From Pseudochryseolinea flava (lineage in GTDB: Bacteria > Bacteroidota > Bacteroidia > Cytophagales > Cyclobacteriaceae): a stretch of DNA of 51,279 nt. Of this stretch, positions 43,105-51,279 are shown piece after piece; positions within the stretch are counted from its first letter, which is position 1, and each line of letters starts with the position of its first letter. Where the stretch lies: contig NZ_QMFY01000026.1 of assembly GCF_003286915.1 (NCBI RefSeq), positions 1 to 51,279 of the forward strand, in the 5' to 3' direction. The notes under the pieces are model-generated. The model had not been told where the DNA came from and ran no database searches. It was given only the letters and a program-made list of their open reading frames with translations. Position numbers and translations under genes: made by a program.

Positions 43105-45144
43105 TCATCCAATCTTGGAAGTGATCAAATCGCCAAGTACGAACAAGCCTTCGCGAAGGTATTCATCATCAAGATCTTCTAAACCGCCAGAATTGACTTT
43201 CTTATTTTCACCGCCAATCTCAGTGCTCATGGCAGCATTCTGTTTCTTTTTCTCAGCTTCCTCGATTTCTTTCTTCCGCACAGCCTCATTCAATGATATA
43301 CGTGTCTCTTTGTAGCTATTCCTAACTTCTTCTGTATCGGTAACAAAGCGATGAAGAATTTGATCAGACTTCAAACGCTCCTGATAGGACTTATTCAATC
43401 CTGTAATCACGCGATCGGTAATCACTGGTGTCTTTTGAAACAACGTCCCGCGGATTTCATCCCATGGAAGCGCACTTGGACTAGCGCTTTCACCAAACTG
43501 CTCCGGGTCTAACGCTGTTGGCAATTTCACATCGGGTGTTACCCCTTTATTTTGGGTGCTACTTCCCGTAACACGATAGAACTTCTGGAACGTCAATTTC
43601 AACTCTCCTACCTGTTCTTCATCGTTGATAAACCTACTAAGGTCAATTACAGTCTGCACAGTTCCTTTGCCGAAAGTAGACTCGCCTACCACCACACCAC
43701 GGTGATAATCTTGGATTGCGCCTGCAAAAATTTCGGAAGCTGAAGCACTAAATCGGTTCGTCATTACCACCAACGGTCCGTTGTAGACGACCCCTGGATC
43801 ATCGTCGGCACCCACTTCTATTCTATTTGCTGAATTTTTCACTTGCACCACTGGGCCGTCTTTAATAAACAACCCGGTGAGATCGATCGCTTCGGTCAGT
43901 GATCCTCCGCCATTATTACGAAGGTCCAACACTAAGCCATCAACTTTCTCGGCTTGAAGCTCTTTGATCAACCTTTGAACATCGCGAGTGGTACTCATGT
44001 AGTTAGGATCTCCTTTTTGATACGCTTCAAAATCCATGTAAAAGCTTGGAAGCGTAATTACGCCGAGTTTCAAATCCTTCCCATCTTTTGTATAGCGCTT
44101 CACATCTTTTTGAGCGCGTTGGTCTTCGAGTTTAATTTTATCGCGAACAATCACAATCGTTTTTGATGGCCCCGACATCCCTGTTTCAGATGGTAAGATC
44201 TGAAGTTTCACCTTTGTTCCTTTAGGACCTTTGATCAACTTCACCACTTCATCTAAACGCCATCCCACCACATCAACCAGTGGCCCGTCTTCACCTTGTC
44301 CTACAGCTGTAATTTTATCGCCTGCGTGTATGAGGTCACTTTTTTGAGCAGGCCCACCATTGATGATCTCGGCTACCTTGGTATAATCGTTTTCAATTTG
44401 CAAACGTGCACCAATACCTTCTAACGATAAGCTCATGCTTTGTTTAAACAAGTCGGCTGCTTTTGGAGAAAAGTAGTTGGTATGTGGGTCATACGCTTCT
44501 GTTACCGTATTCATATAGAGACTGAATACGTCTTCTGTGTTAAACTGCACGATATTCTTTTGGAATCGTTCGTAACGATCGCGCAACGTCTTTTCTATTT
44601 CAGGTTGCGTTTTACCTGCAAGCTTTAAGCTTAACGCTTGACTCTTAATCAACTTACGCCATACTTCATTCAATTCTTGTTCGTTCTTGCACCAAGGTTC
44701 TTTATCACGATCCGTTTCATAATCCTCTTGCGCAGAATAGTCGAAAGTCTGATTGATCAGCTTATTGAATACGTATGTCATTCGTTCATCGAAACGTTTC
44801 CTGAAAAGCGCATACACTTCATACGCAATGCTCACATCTTCGGCCTTGATTTGGTCGTCGAGTTTTGTTCTGTATTTTTCAAACGTCTGAATATCTGAAG
44901 TAGTGAAATACGTTTTATTATTATCCAGATTCTTGATCAACTCAGTTAAGATCACACTCGACAAAGAATCGTTCAGTGCAATTTTACGATAATGGTTGTT
45001 ATCCAGAAGATACGCTATAGCCTTCGCTTCTTTCCCATAGACCGCTTTCGGTTTTAGTCGCGTTGTGTCGGCTACATTTGCTTGCGCCAGGCTGGTGACC
45101 ATTAGGGTCAAACCCATAAGCCCTGCTAATACTTTTTTCTTCAT
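43105..45144 (-). CDS. prc: carboxy-terminal processing protease, Prc/Tsp type
   Basis: Periplasmic Ser-Lys protease that degrades or trims proteins from the C terminus. The start at 45144 (MKKKVLAGLMGLTLMVTSLAQA) gives a signal peptide and 679 residues; the upstream frame is not credible. The N-terminal helical region is followed by a PDZ domain (about 235-330, LSLEGIGARLQIENDYTKV) and the S41 core with LRNNGGGSLTEAI, the nucleophile in RFSASASEIFAGAIQDY, and the general-base Lys in GESTFGKGTVQTV. The C terminus is a DUF3340-like helical part. Prc is the better fit than the smaller CtpA. A terminator follows. Confidence 0.95.
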   Translation of the reverse strand: MKKKVLAGLMGLTLMVTSLAQANVADTTRLKPKAVYGKEAKAIAYLLDNNHYRKIALNDSLSSVILTELIKNLDNNKTYFTTSDIQTFEKYRTKLDDQIKAEDVSIAYEVYALFRKRFDERMTYVFNKLINQTFDYSAQEDYETDRDKEPWCKNEQELNEVWRKLIKSQALSLKLAGKTQPEIEKTLRDRYERFQKNIVQFNTEDVFSLYMNTVTEAYDPHTNYFSPKAADLFKQSMSLSLEGIGARLQIENDYTKVAEIINGGPAQKSDLIHAGDKITAVGQGEDGPLVDVVGWRLDEVVKLIKGPKGTKVKLQILPSETGMSGPSKTIVIVRDKIKLEDQRAQKDVKRYTKDGKDLKLGVITLPSFYMDFEAYQKGDPNYMSTTRDVQRLIKELQAEKVDGLVLDLRNNGGGSLTEAIDLTGLFIKDGPVVQVKNSANRIEVGADDDPGVVYNGPLVVMTNRFSASASEIFAGAIQDYHRGVVVGESTFGKGTVQTVIDLSRFINDEEQVGELKLTFQKFYRVTGSSTQNKGVTPDVKLPTALDPEQFGESASPSALPWDEIRGTLFQKTPVITDRVITGLNKSYQERLKSDQILHRFVTDTEEVRNSYKETRISLNEAVRKKEIEEAEKKKQNAAMSTEIGGENKKVNSGGLEDLDDEYLREGLFVLGDLITSKIG

Positions 45145-45277
45145 CTTTCCCACGATTAATGTAATACTTAGGCAAAATCCATGCCTTTCCCTTCTAAACG
45201 TCCATGCTATCAAGCAGGCCATGTTTTTTACATAACTACAACGAAAAACGTTTCAATCGGCGATAAAATTCTCCAGA

Positions 45278-46168
45278 TCAAGACACTTTTTCGGCGTCGT
45301 ATTCTTCTAAAAACTTCTGCGCCTGCTCGATGTTTGAAAAATCAAAGAATTTTTTCCCTGCGACATTGGAATGTATTTCCACGCGCACCAAATCAATATT
45401 CTTGTTCTTTCTAAAGCTGTGTTCCGTTGCCGCTTTATAATCGCCAGCTTCTTTTGTTGATATATTGTACGCGGTTGCACGTACCGACTTGCAATACGAG
45501 CACTGAAAATGCTTAATCAACTCGCCGTTAGCATCCTTGCTTGGATGGCGTGTGATTTCTTCTTTCACGACACGCATCGTATAAAATCCACAGCTATTGC
45601 ACTTCAACGCTTGCAGGTGACCGGGATATTTATCAATTCTAATTTCGCCTGAACTTTCATCAAGCCACACATCATAATCGATAGAGAACACATTTTCTTC
45701 GGCTTGCATCCCTTCTTCCAGGTGAACATCCTCTTCATCCTCGCTTAATAACCTCATCTTACCACCGGCTTTACTCGGACGAGATAAATAGCGCCACTTC
45801 CGAAGCTTTTTATTCAACACGGTTGGATAGTAATAATCAAGCACAAGCGCCGCTACGTAAGCAATTAAAGTTCCGCCCGCAATAGACATGAAGAGTCGTA
45901 CAAAGAACCAGACCTCGACCGTCTTCAATTTGCTCATCCCGTAAAGGTTTATCACCATTGCTGCAGCGATGGCGAAGCAAAGAAAAACGCGCTTATACGT
46001 TTTGATTTCATATTGATTGATGTAGTCGTACTTCGCTTTGTAATCTTGGATTGTTGTTACACGAAGTTTGTGTAAGAGGTAGATCAATATGCCCAAGCCG
46101 GCAATCACAAGTGCGCCAGAGAGCATAATGGTATTCCATATGTCGAGAAATGTATTTGTGGTTTCCAT
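45278..46168 (-). CDS. membrane protein with cytoplasmic zinc ribbon
   Basis: A 296-residue protein with three membrane segments (about 15-33, 60-78 and 88-108). The basic patch KKLRKWRYLSRPSK is followed by an acidic linker (residues 145-158) and a C-terminal domain with CNSCG and CSYCK, separated by 36 residues, forming a CxxC...CxxC zinc ribbon. No family recognised. It may be an adaptor at the membrane with a nucleic-acid- or protein-binding ribbon. It lies between the Prc gene (134-nt gap) and a divergent small gene. Confidence 0.75.
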   Translation of the reverse strand: METTNTFLDIWNTIMLSGALVIAGLGILIYLLHKLRVTTIQDYKAKYDYINQYEIKTYKRVFLCFAIAAAMVINLYGMSKLKTVEVWFFVRLFMSIAGGTLIAYVAALVLDYYYPTVLNKKLRKWRYLSRPSKAGGKMRLLSEDEEDVHLEEGMQAEENVFSIDYDVWLDESSGEIRIDKYPGHLQALKCNSCGFYTMRVVKEEITRHPSKDANGELIKHFQCSYCKSVRATAYNISTKEAGDYKAATEHSFRKNKNIDLVRVEIHSNVAGKKFFDFSNIEQAQKFLEEYDAEKVS

Positions 46169-46236
46169 TCGTCTTAGTTAGTAATTTTAAATATAATTTA
46201 TAAAAACGAAATCACCACCTATCTCGATATAAGACC

Positions 46237-46386
46237 ATGTTCAAAAAGATTGTTTTTAAAACACTCGCGCGCATCAACAGAGCAATACTGCCGCGCTATA
46301 GTAAGCGCGACATTAACCGCCTATCAAATGTCGACAAGGTATTGGTTGCCTACCGTTACTGGGTCACAAAGAATGCCCTGGACTAA
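46237..46386 (+). CDS. conserved 49-residue basic small protein
   Basis: A short ORF of 49 residues: MFKKIVFKTLARINRAILPR, then RDINRLSNVDKVLVAYRY and WVTKNALD. I recognise the general pattern (a hydrophobic/basic start, a central ILPxYxKxD segment and the end YRYWVTKNALD) from small hypothetical proteins in many Bacteroidota, sometimes labelled as SsrA-binding protein-like without support. It is basic and probably a single amphipathic helix plus a short second helix. Function unknown. It diverges from the zinc-ribbon gene and converges on the MazG-like gene with a 27-nt gap. Confidence 0.78.
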   Translation: MFKKIVFKTLARINRAILPRYSKRDINRLSNVDKVLVAYRYWVTKNALD

Positions 46387-46413
46387 CCCTTTAAAGGACA
46401 GTCTATCAACCCT

Positions 46414-46884
46414 TTACTTGAGAACTATCGATTCGAGTTCGGCAGGACTGTACTGGATTGACTTAATGGTTTTATTGTCAGCCTTGCGATACACTAACCA
46501 CTTCCCTGCTTCCTCTTTGTAGTAACATTCGGTGCCATCTTTTTTTAAATAGTGTTCAACTGTGGCTTTCGCTTCTTCTTCAGAGTTACAAGCCTTACTC
46601 ATATTTGAGCGTTGAACTTCTTCGAACAGCGCCGCGAACTTTTCAGCAAGACCGAACTCTAAAATTGCACCCGACAATACGTATTGAAGATCACACAACG
46701 CATCGGCTACACCTACGATATCTTTTTCCAAGATGGCCACTTCAAGTTCTTTTAGTTCTTCTGCCAACAGTGCCACACGCAGCTTACACCGATCTTCATG
46801 GGGTATGGTGGGCGTATTGAGCACTGGATGTTTAAATGTTTGATGGAATTGTGCGACTAGGTTTAGCGCGTCGGGCTGTTTCAT
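46414..46884 (-). CDS. MazG/PRA-PH-like nucleoside triphosphate pyrophosphohydrolase
   Basis: All-alpha NTP pyrophosphohydrolase. The start at 46884 (MKQPDALNLVAQFHQTFKHPV) gives 156 residues; the upstream frame to 46932 is not supported. The metal-binding signature is AEELKELEVAILEKDIVGVADALCDLQYVLSG, with the conserved Glu-Glu-x-x-Glu and Asp-x-x-x-Asp pattern. The C-terminal ~60 residues (KKDGTECYYKEEAGKWLVYR) are an unusual extension. It could hydrolyse damaged dNTPs, or phosphoribosyl-ATP like HisE. It converges on the 49-residue gene. Confidence 0.85.
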   Translation of the reverse strand: MKQPDALNLVAQFHQTFKHPVLNTPTIPHEDRCKLRVALLAEELKELEVAILEKDIVGVADALCDLQYVLSGAILEFGLAEKFAALFEEVQRSNMSKACNSEEEAKATVEHYLKKDGTECYYKEEAGKWLVYRKADNKTIKSIQYSPAELESIVLK

Positions 46885-47013
46885 AGGTAAGATTAAATCT
46901 ATATTAAAGTTTTCGTCCTTCGGTGACCACAACTGATCAGGTCGAATTCACCATTGATCCGGGTTTGATCAGCATTCATAAAACGGAAAGGTAACTAATT
47001 TAAAAAAATGACG

Positions 47014-47021
47014 TATTTTTG
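47014..47021 (+). promoter_or_regulatory. -7-like element near start of small exported protein gene
   Basis: TATTTTTG fits TAnnTTTG but lies only 3 nt before the ATG at 47025. If used, translation would start at a later Met (47031 or 47061). It may equally be chance in AT-rich sequence. Confidence 0.3.
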
Positions 47022-47024
47022 AAC

Positions 47025-47378
47025 ATGAAAATGTTTAGGACCATATTCTGTCGGAAGATAATGACCGTGATTACGGGTCTTCTGGTTATGAATATGAGTT
47101 TGTTTCTCGCTGAAGTCGAAGCTCTTAAGCTTCTAAATGACGGCCAGATGAAAGTAAACATTTACAAGCTCCTTGCTGGCGCGGCGAATGAAGAGGAAAA
47201 GGATTTCTCAAAATCCGTTGAAGAAGAATCCGTTGCCAAAGAGACAGTCTTATTCACACCAGCCTTACATGATTTTTCCAGCACGAAGGAGTCTAAGAAA
47301 ATGACGCTGCACTGCTGGACCACTTTCGACACAAAAGCTGCTTATCGCGAAACACTCTCCCCGCCGCCTAAGGCATAA
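47025..47378 (+). CDS. small exported or membrane-anchored protein, unknown
   Basis: About 117 residues with a basic start (MKMFRTIFCRKIM) and one hydrophobic segment (TVITGLLVMNMSLFLAEVEA), which may be a signal peptide or anchor. After it come KLLNDGQMKVNIYKLLAGAA, an acidic stretch (EEEKDFSKSVEEESV) and a C-terminal HCWTTFDTK segment with one Cys and Pro-rich end. No family recognised. The ATG at 47025 is used; the true start is unsure because a -7-like element overlaps it. It lies 148 nt upstream of the SulP gene on the same strand. Confidence 0.7.
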   Translation: MKMFRTIFCRKIMTVITGLLVMNMSLFLAEVEALKLLNDGQMKVNIYKLLAGAANEEEKDFSKSVEEESVAKETVLFTPALHDFSSTKESKKMTLHCWTTFDTKAAYRETLSPPPKA

Positions 47379-47526
47379 TTCATGCTGCAACATCTCGCAG
47401 CCTTCTCCTTTTAGATTTTTTTGAATTATCTGACTTCCAAAATCAACAGGGGCTAGTATGATTGCTTTAATCGGTCATGCGCGCTTCGTCTGAAATTGGC
47501 TGTCGCCTACATTATCTTTTTTCAAA

Positions 47527-49155
47527 ATGCGCAATGTTTCGAATCCCTTTGGGAACCTTCAATATGATTTGCCGGCAAGTATCGTTGTATTTCTTGTCGC
47601 CCTTCCCCTCTGCTTAGGAATAGCTCTCGCCAGTGGTGCCCCGATTTTGGCGGGTATCATCGCGGGGATTATCGGTGGTATCGTGATCGGATCACTTAGC
47701 GGCTCTAACTTGAGCGTGAGTGGTCCCGCAGCTGGGTTGATCTCTATCGTTATCGCTGCTATTCACGACCTCGGTTCCTATCAAGCTTTCCTCCTTGCTG
47801 TGATGTTTGGTGGCATTCTCCAATTCTTTTTGGGTGTTTTCCGAGCCGGTACGATCGGAGCTTTCTTTCCTTCATCCGTCATTCGGGGTATGCTCGCGGC
47901 GATCGGACTTATTCTTATTCTAAAACAGATACCCCATGCGTTGGGATACGACAAGGATTATGAAGGTGATGAAACATTCATCCAACAAGATGGACAAAAC
48001 ACTTTCTCTGAAATCATAAACGCCGCGAGCAAAGTAACGCCCGGCGCGATTATCATTTCGCTCACGGCGATCATTATCTTGATTTTATGGGATAAGCCGG
48101 CAATCAAGAAAAACAAGGTACTCAAGTTCATTCCCGGTCCACTCATCGCGGTGATTGTTGGTATCGTATTGAATACATTGTTCAATCAGTTTTCCGACGG
48201 CCTAGCCTTAGCGCAAGAACACCTTGTGAGTCTCCAATCTGTTCGAAACTTCTCAGAATTTGTAGGGCTGTTTACGCTTCCAGATTTCTCACAAGTTTCT
48301 AACCCGTTGATCTACAAAGTAGCGGTTACACTTGCTTTGGTTGCCAGTCTCGAAAGTCTTCTTAGCATCGAGGCCGCCGATAAGTTGGATCAATTCAAGA
48401 GGTCAACGCCATTGAATCGAGAACTTCGTTCACAAGGTATCGGTAACACTATATCAGGATTGCTCGGCGGGCTTCCGATCACAGCCGTAATTGTTCGCTC
48501 TTCTGCCAACATCAACGCTGGCGCAAGGACAAAGCTTTCTACTATCGTTCATGGCACGCTCCTGCTGTCGACAGTAATCTTGATTCCAACTGTCCTCAAC
48601 ATGATTCCTTTGTCGGCTCTCGCCGCGATCCTGTTGATGACCGGTTACAAATTAACATCGCCTTCGATCTACCGAGATTTCTTCCGTAAAGGTTGGGACC
48701 AATTTCTTCCTTTCATCATCACCGTACTCGCTATTCTGTTCACCGACTTATTGGTAGGTATCGCAGTTGGTATGGTCGTCGGATTATTCTTTGTGGTACG
48801 GTCGAATATTCGCGGCAGTCACCATCATGAAAATGGCGTTGACGGAAATGGGAATGGAAGATTTTCAATTTTCAAAAAGATTAAGTCTGCAATCACGATT
48901 ATGAAACAGGGCGAGAAGTATTTGATCAAACTCAACAAGGATGTTTCATTCTTGAATCGCTCAGTACTTCGTCAGACATTCGAACGTATTCCGGAAGGTT
49001 CAACACTCGTCATCGACAGTGAGCATGCCGAATACATTGACAACGATATTCGAAATACCATCGATGATTTTATACAAGACGCGCCGTCACGAAACATTGC
49101 TGTGACGATGAAAAAAGAGCATGGTCAACTCGTTAAAGAACACCAAACACATTAA
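47527..49155 (+). CDS. SulP-family anion transporter
   Basis: Inner-membrane SulP/SLC26 transporter with 542 residues. The N-terminal region (FGNLQYDLPASIVVFLVALPLCLGIALASGAP), the AGIIAGIIGGIVIGSLSGSNLSVSGPAAGL block, and the long membrane core are typical; residues ~450-540 form a STAS domain (VIDSEHAEYIDNDIRNTID). Bacterial SulP proteins carry sulfate, bicarbonate or dicarboxylates. The beta-carbonic anhydrase gene 9 nt downstream makes bicarbonate (BicA-like) the likely substrate, though this is inference. Confidence 0.92.
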   Translation: MRNVSNPFGNLQYDLPASIVVFLVALPLCLGIALASGAPILAGIIAGIIGGIVIGSLSGSNLSVSGPAAGLISIVIAAIHDLGSYQAFLLAVMFGGILQFFLGVFRAGTIGAFFPSSVIRGMLAAIGLILILKQIPHALGYDKDYEGDETFIQQDGQNTFSEIINAASKVTPGAIIISLTAIIILILWDKPAIKKNKVLKFIPGPLIAVIVGIVLNTLFNQFSDGLALAQEHLVSLQSVRNFSEFVGLFTLPDFSQVSNPLIYKVAVTLALVASLESLLSIEAADKLDQFKRSTPLNRELRSQGIGNTISGLLGGLPITAVIVRSSANINAGARTKLSTIVHGTLLLSTVILIPTVLNMIPLSALAAILLMTGYKLTSPSIYRDFFRKGWDQFLPFIITVLAILFTDLLVGIAVGMVVGLFFVVRSNIRGSHHHENGVDGNGNGRFSIFKKIKSAITIMKQGEKYLIKLNKDVSFLNRSVLRQTFERIPEGSTLVIDSEHAEYIDNDIRNTIDDFIQDAPSRNIAVTMKKEHGQLVKEHQTH

Positions 49156-49164
49156 GAAACACAC

Positions 49165-49818
49165 ATGGAATCCTATAAAAAACTATTAGCACAAAATAAA
49201 GCCTGGGCAAACGATCGTATAAAATCGGACAGCGAGTATTTCGCTCGACATGCAACGACACAAACGCCGGAATTTCTTTGGATCGGTTGTTCGGACAGTC
49301 GGGTTCCAGCAAATGAAGTAACAGGTACTGAGCCTGGCGATATATTCGTTCATCGAAATATTGCCAATCTTGTTATTCATACTGACATGAACGTACTGAG
49401 CGTGCTTCAATATGCCGTTCAAGTATTGAAAGTCAAGAACATTATCGTATGTGGTCATTATGGATGCGGTGGTGTTAGAGCCGCCATGACCAATCAAGAT
49501 CTTGGCTTGCTCAACAAATGGCTGCGCAACATCAAGGATACCTATAGAATTCACCGTAACGAGCTTGAGGCGATTCCGAATTTCGATGACCGTGCGGATC
49601 GTTTAACTGAATTGAATGTTGTAGAGCAATGTATGAACCTTGCCAAGACGTCGGTGATCCAGCAGGCGTGGCGCGAGGGACAGCGCCCGAACATTCATGG
49701 ATGGGTATATCACATTGAAAACGGCATTTTAGATGAGGTCTGCATGCTTGATTCAAATTCGGAGGTAGACCCCATTTATCGCTATGAAGCGCCTGTTTTT
49801 CAGTACGCTGAAGATTAG
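49165..49818 (+). CDS. can: beta-class carbonic anhydrase
   Basis: Zinc enzyme interconverting CO2 and bicarbonate. Zinc ligands and the dyad are visible: Cys42 in GCSDSRVPANE, Asp44, Arg46, His98 and Cys101 in CGHYGCGG. The N terminus (KKLLAQNKAWANDRI) and length 217 fit clade-B bacterial enzymes. It lies 9 nt after the SulP gene, forming a transport-hydration pair that could supply bicarbonate for carboxylases such as AccC. Confidence 0.95.
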   Translation: MESYKKLLAQNKAWANDRIKSDSEYFARHATTQTPEFLWIGCSDSRVPANEVTGTEPGDIFVHRNIANLVIHTDMNVLSVLQYAVQVLKVKNIIVCGHYGCGGVRAAMTNQDLGLLNKWLRNIKDTYRIHRNELEAIPNFDDRADRLTELNVVEQCMNLAKTSVIQQAWREGQRPNIHGWVYHIENGILDEVCMLDSNSEVDPIYRYEAPVFQYAED

Positions 49819-49848
49819 GCAACGATTTATTAATCCGCAGGCAAATTC

Positions 49849-49856
49849 TATATTTG
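49849..49856 (+). promoter_or_regulatory. -7 promoter element of tyrS
   Basis: TATATTTG fits TAnnTTTG, 16 nt before the tyrS ATG. It sits in an inverted repeat GCAAAT-TCTAT-ATTTGC (49841-49857), and shares TTCTATATTTGC with the thrS promoter. Confidence 0.55.
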
Positions 49857-49872
49857 CGCCAGTTTAATAGCG

Positions 49873-51132
49873 ATGAAGAATTTTGTAGAAGAATTACGCT
49901 GGCGCGGCATGTTACATGATATCATGCCAGGTACAGAGGAGCAACTTTCGAAAGAAAGCACAGCAGGATATATTGGATTTGACCCAACGGCCGATTCGTT
50001 ACACATCGGGCATTTGGTTCAGATCATGACACTTATGCACTTCCAGCGCTGCGGGCACAAGCCTGTAGCCCTGGTGGGTGGTGCCACCGGAATGGTAGGC
50101 GATCCTTCAGGAAAATCTGCAGAACGCAATCTGCTTTCCGAAGAAATTCTAAGACACAACGAATCATGTGTCAAAAAGCAACTCGAAAAGTTTTTGGATT
50201 TCACGGGTACGTCAGGTGCCGAGATGGTCAATAACTACGACTGGTTCAAAGAGTTTAAATTCTTGGATTTCATTCGCGACGTTGGCAAGCACATCACCGT
50301 TAATTACATGACCTCTAAGGATTCTGTTCAAAAGCGCCTCGAGTCTGGATTATCTTTTACAGAGTTCACGTATCAGCTCGTGCAAGGATATGATTTCTAT
50401 TGGTTGAATCAGAACAAGAATTGCAAGTTGCAAATGGGCGGCTCGGATCAGTGGGGAAATATTACGACTGGTACTGAATTGATCAGAAGAAAATCAGGAG
50501 GCGATGCCTTTGCATTAACGACAAAACTCATCAAGAAAGCTGACGGCACGAAGTTCGGAAAAACAGAAGGCGGAAATGTATGGCTTGACCCAGCAAAAAC
50601 GTCACCTTATCAGTTCTACCAGTTTTGGCGAAACGTAGCTGATGCCGATATCGCAAACTTCATTCGCATTTTCACTTTCAAAAATCAAGAGGAGATTGCA
50701 GCGCTGGAAGCCGATGGTAATCCAAATACGTTGAAGAAAGCATTGGCAGAAGATATTACAGCACGTGTACACAGTCCTGAGGCGTTGCAACATGCACTCA
50801 ATACGACAGACATTCTTTTTGGTTCTTCCTTCGAGAGATTCACTCAGCTTACGCCAGCAGATATCGAAGATGCCTTTGACCAAAATGCAACGTACCGTTT
50901 AAGCAAATCCATCCTCGCACCCGACGTTGACACCGTGAGTTTGTTAGGTGAACTCACCACGATTTATAAATCTAAAGGAGAAGCAAGAAAAGCAATTCAG
51001 GGTAATGGTGTAAGTCTTAACAAGCAGAAGATTACGCTAGACAAAAAAGTTACCAACGAAGATTTGCTTCATGGGAAATACATGCTTGCTCAAAAAGGAA
51101 AGAAAGATTACTTCCTGGTGATCATCGAATAA
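49873..51132 (+). CDS. tyrS: tyrosyl-tRNA synthetase
   Basis: Class I aminoacyl-tRNA synthetase charging tRNA-Tyr. The 419 residues include the HIGH motif (44-47 in DSLHIGHL), the tyrosine pocket around [20 protein letters not shown] and [12 protein letters not shown], the [16 protein letters not shown] block, and a KMSKS-type loop KFGKT (227-231). The C-terminal S4 RNA-binding domain is present ([19 protein letters not shown]). It is transcribed alone; a hairpin in the right inverted repeat terminates it. Confidence 0.98.
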   Translation: MKNFVEELRWRGMLHDIMPGTEEQLSKESTAGYIGFDPTADSLHIGHLVQIMTLMHFQRCGHKPVALVGGATGMVGDPSGKSAERNLLSEEILRHNESCVKKQLEKFLDFTGTSGAEMVNNYDWFKEFKFLDFIRDVGKHITVNYMTSKDSVQKRLESGLSFTEFTYQLVQGYDFYWLNQNKNCKLQMGGSDQWGNITTGTELIRRKSGGDAFALTTKLIKKADGTKFGKTEGGNVWLDPAKTSPYQFYQFWRNVADADIANFIRIFTFKNQEEIAALEADGNPNTLKKALAEDITARVHSPEALQHALNTTDILFGSSFERFTQLTPADIEDAFDQNATYRLSKSILAPDVDTVSLLGELTTIYKSKGEARKAIQGNGVSLNKQKITLDKKVTNEDLLHGKYMLAQKGKKDYFLVIIE

Positions 51133-51154
51133 CGCATAATCATTATAAAAGCAA

Positions 51155-51188
51155 AAGAGGCTGTCTCAAAAGGGCAGCCTCTTCTTTT
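51155..51188 (+). terminator. terminator of tyrS
   Basis: AAGAGGCTG (51155-51163) pairs with CAGCCTCTT (51175-51183) around an 11-nt loop, followed by CTTTT. The same hairpin in mirror form ends the rplT operon. Confidence 0.8.
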
Positions 51189-51198
51189 GTGTATGGAT

Positions 51199-51230
51199 AA
51201 AAAAAAAGAAGAGAACGTGAGTCCTCTTCT
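51199..51230 (-). terminator. intrinsic terminator reading leftwards
   Basis: Mirror copy of the left arm's T8 terminator: on the minus strand a 10-bp stem with TCAC loop is followed by eight T residues. It would serve a minus-strand gene beyond the right edge, convergent with tyrS. Confidence 0.75.
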
Positions 51231-51279
51231 AGTTGCAAGTCGTTATCTTGCTTGTGTGTACTAAAACAAAAGTAGTCTT

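Larger units (their letters stand above)
51155..51279 (-). repeat. right arm of 125-bp perfect inverted repeat
   Basis: Exact reverse complement of bases 2-126. It starts 22 nt after the tyrS stop, nearly the same distance as the left arm from the rplT stop (21 nt), and runs to the last base of the window. Confidence 0.97.

Noticed and set aside
2-51279. Linear plasmid or phage with terminal inverted repeats
   Set aside because: The content is housekeeping (ribosomal proteins, two tRNA synthetases, dnaB, accC) with no phage or plasmid genes, and each repeat holds ordinary terminators.

Overview
The window looks like a chromosomal segment of a Bacteroidota bacterium, most likely of the Cytophagales. 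The grounds are family content (DUF5686 outer-membrane protein with a carboxypeptidase-like regulatory domain, SprB-like repeats, a 58-residue Hc1-type histone H1-like protein, a Bacteroidota-type serine-palmitoyltransferase-like enzyme), near absence of Shine-Dalgarno sites, and repeated matches to the Bacteroidota -7 promoter element TAnnTTTG upstream of genes. No rRNA, tRNA, CRISPR array, transposase or phage gene was seen. Gene density is high and most genes are housekeeping.

Layout. 1-126 is one arm of a perfect 125-bp inverted repeat whose other arm is the last 125 bases. 148-3374 (minus) is the translation operon thrS-infC-rpmI-rplT. 3518-7435 (minus) holds trmH, a SanA-like protein and a DUF5686 outer-membrane protein. 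7494-9735 (minus) is a two-gene unit: an exported beta-helix protein and a two-CxxCH protein. 9851-13649 (minus) holds a nucleoside permease, a bifunctional-nuclease-domain protein and etfBA. 13772-16764 holds TPR proteins and a SprB-repeat/cytochrome lipoprotein. 16865-20979 has dnaB diverging from a Mur ligase of Mpl type and a DnaQ-like exonuclease. 21159-25877 has a DUF1684 protein and an M48 lipoprotein protease (minus), diverging from a FAH-family hydrolase, an M23 peptidase and a Bcp peroxiredoxin (plus).

25947-31874 contains the Hc1-like gene and a serine-palmitoyltransferase-like gene (minus), diverging from an operon of biotin carboxylase, DUF1015, Maf and a CPBP-family membrane protein. 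31965-35113 is a small surface-polysaccharide group (O-antigen-ligase-like protein and two glycosyltransferases). 35153-39274 (minus) runs sdaAB - TolC - HlyD adaptor, then ppa after a terminator. 39394-46884 holds a His-rich lipoprotein, a TerB-like/ABC-2 fusion transporter, a Prc-type protease, a zinc-ribbon membrane protein, a 49-residue conserved small protein and a MazG-like pyrophosphohydrolase. 47025-51132 (plus) has a small exported protein, a SulP transporter with its beta-carbonic anhydrase (probable bicarbonate uptake and interconversion), and tyrS, which ends in the right copy of the inverted repeat.

The points most worth a second look are the terminal inverted repeats, each carrying a double terminator and starting about 21-22 nt after a stop codon; the peroxiredoxin with a lysine-rich histone-like tail lying tail-to-tail with a histone H1-like gene; the uncharacterised beta-helix/diheme pair; a possible AUU start of infC; and the TerB-ABC fusion.
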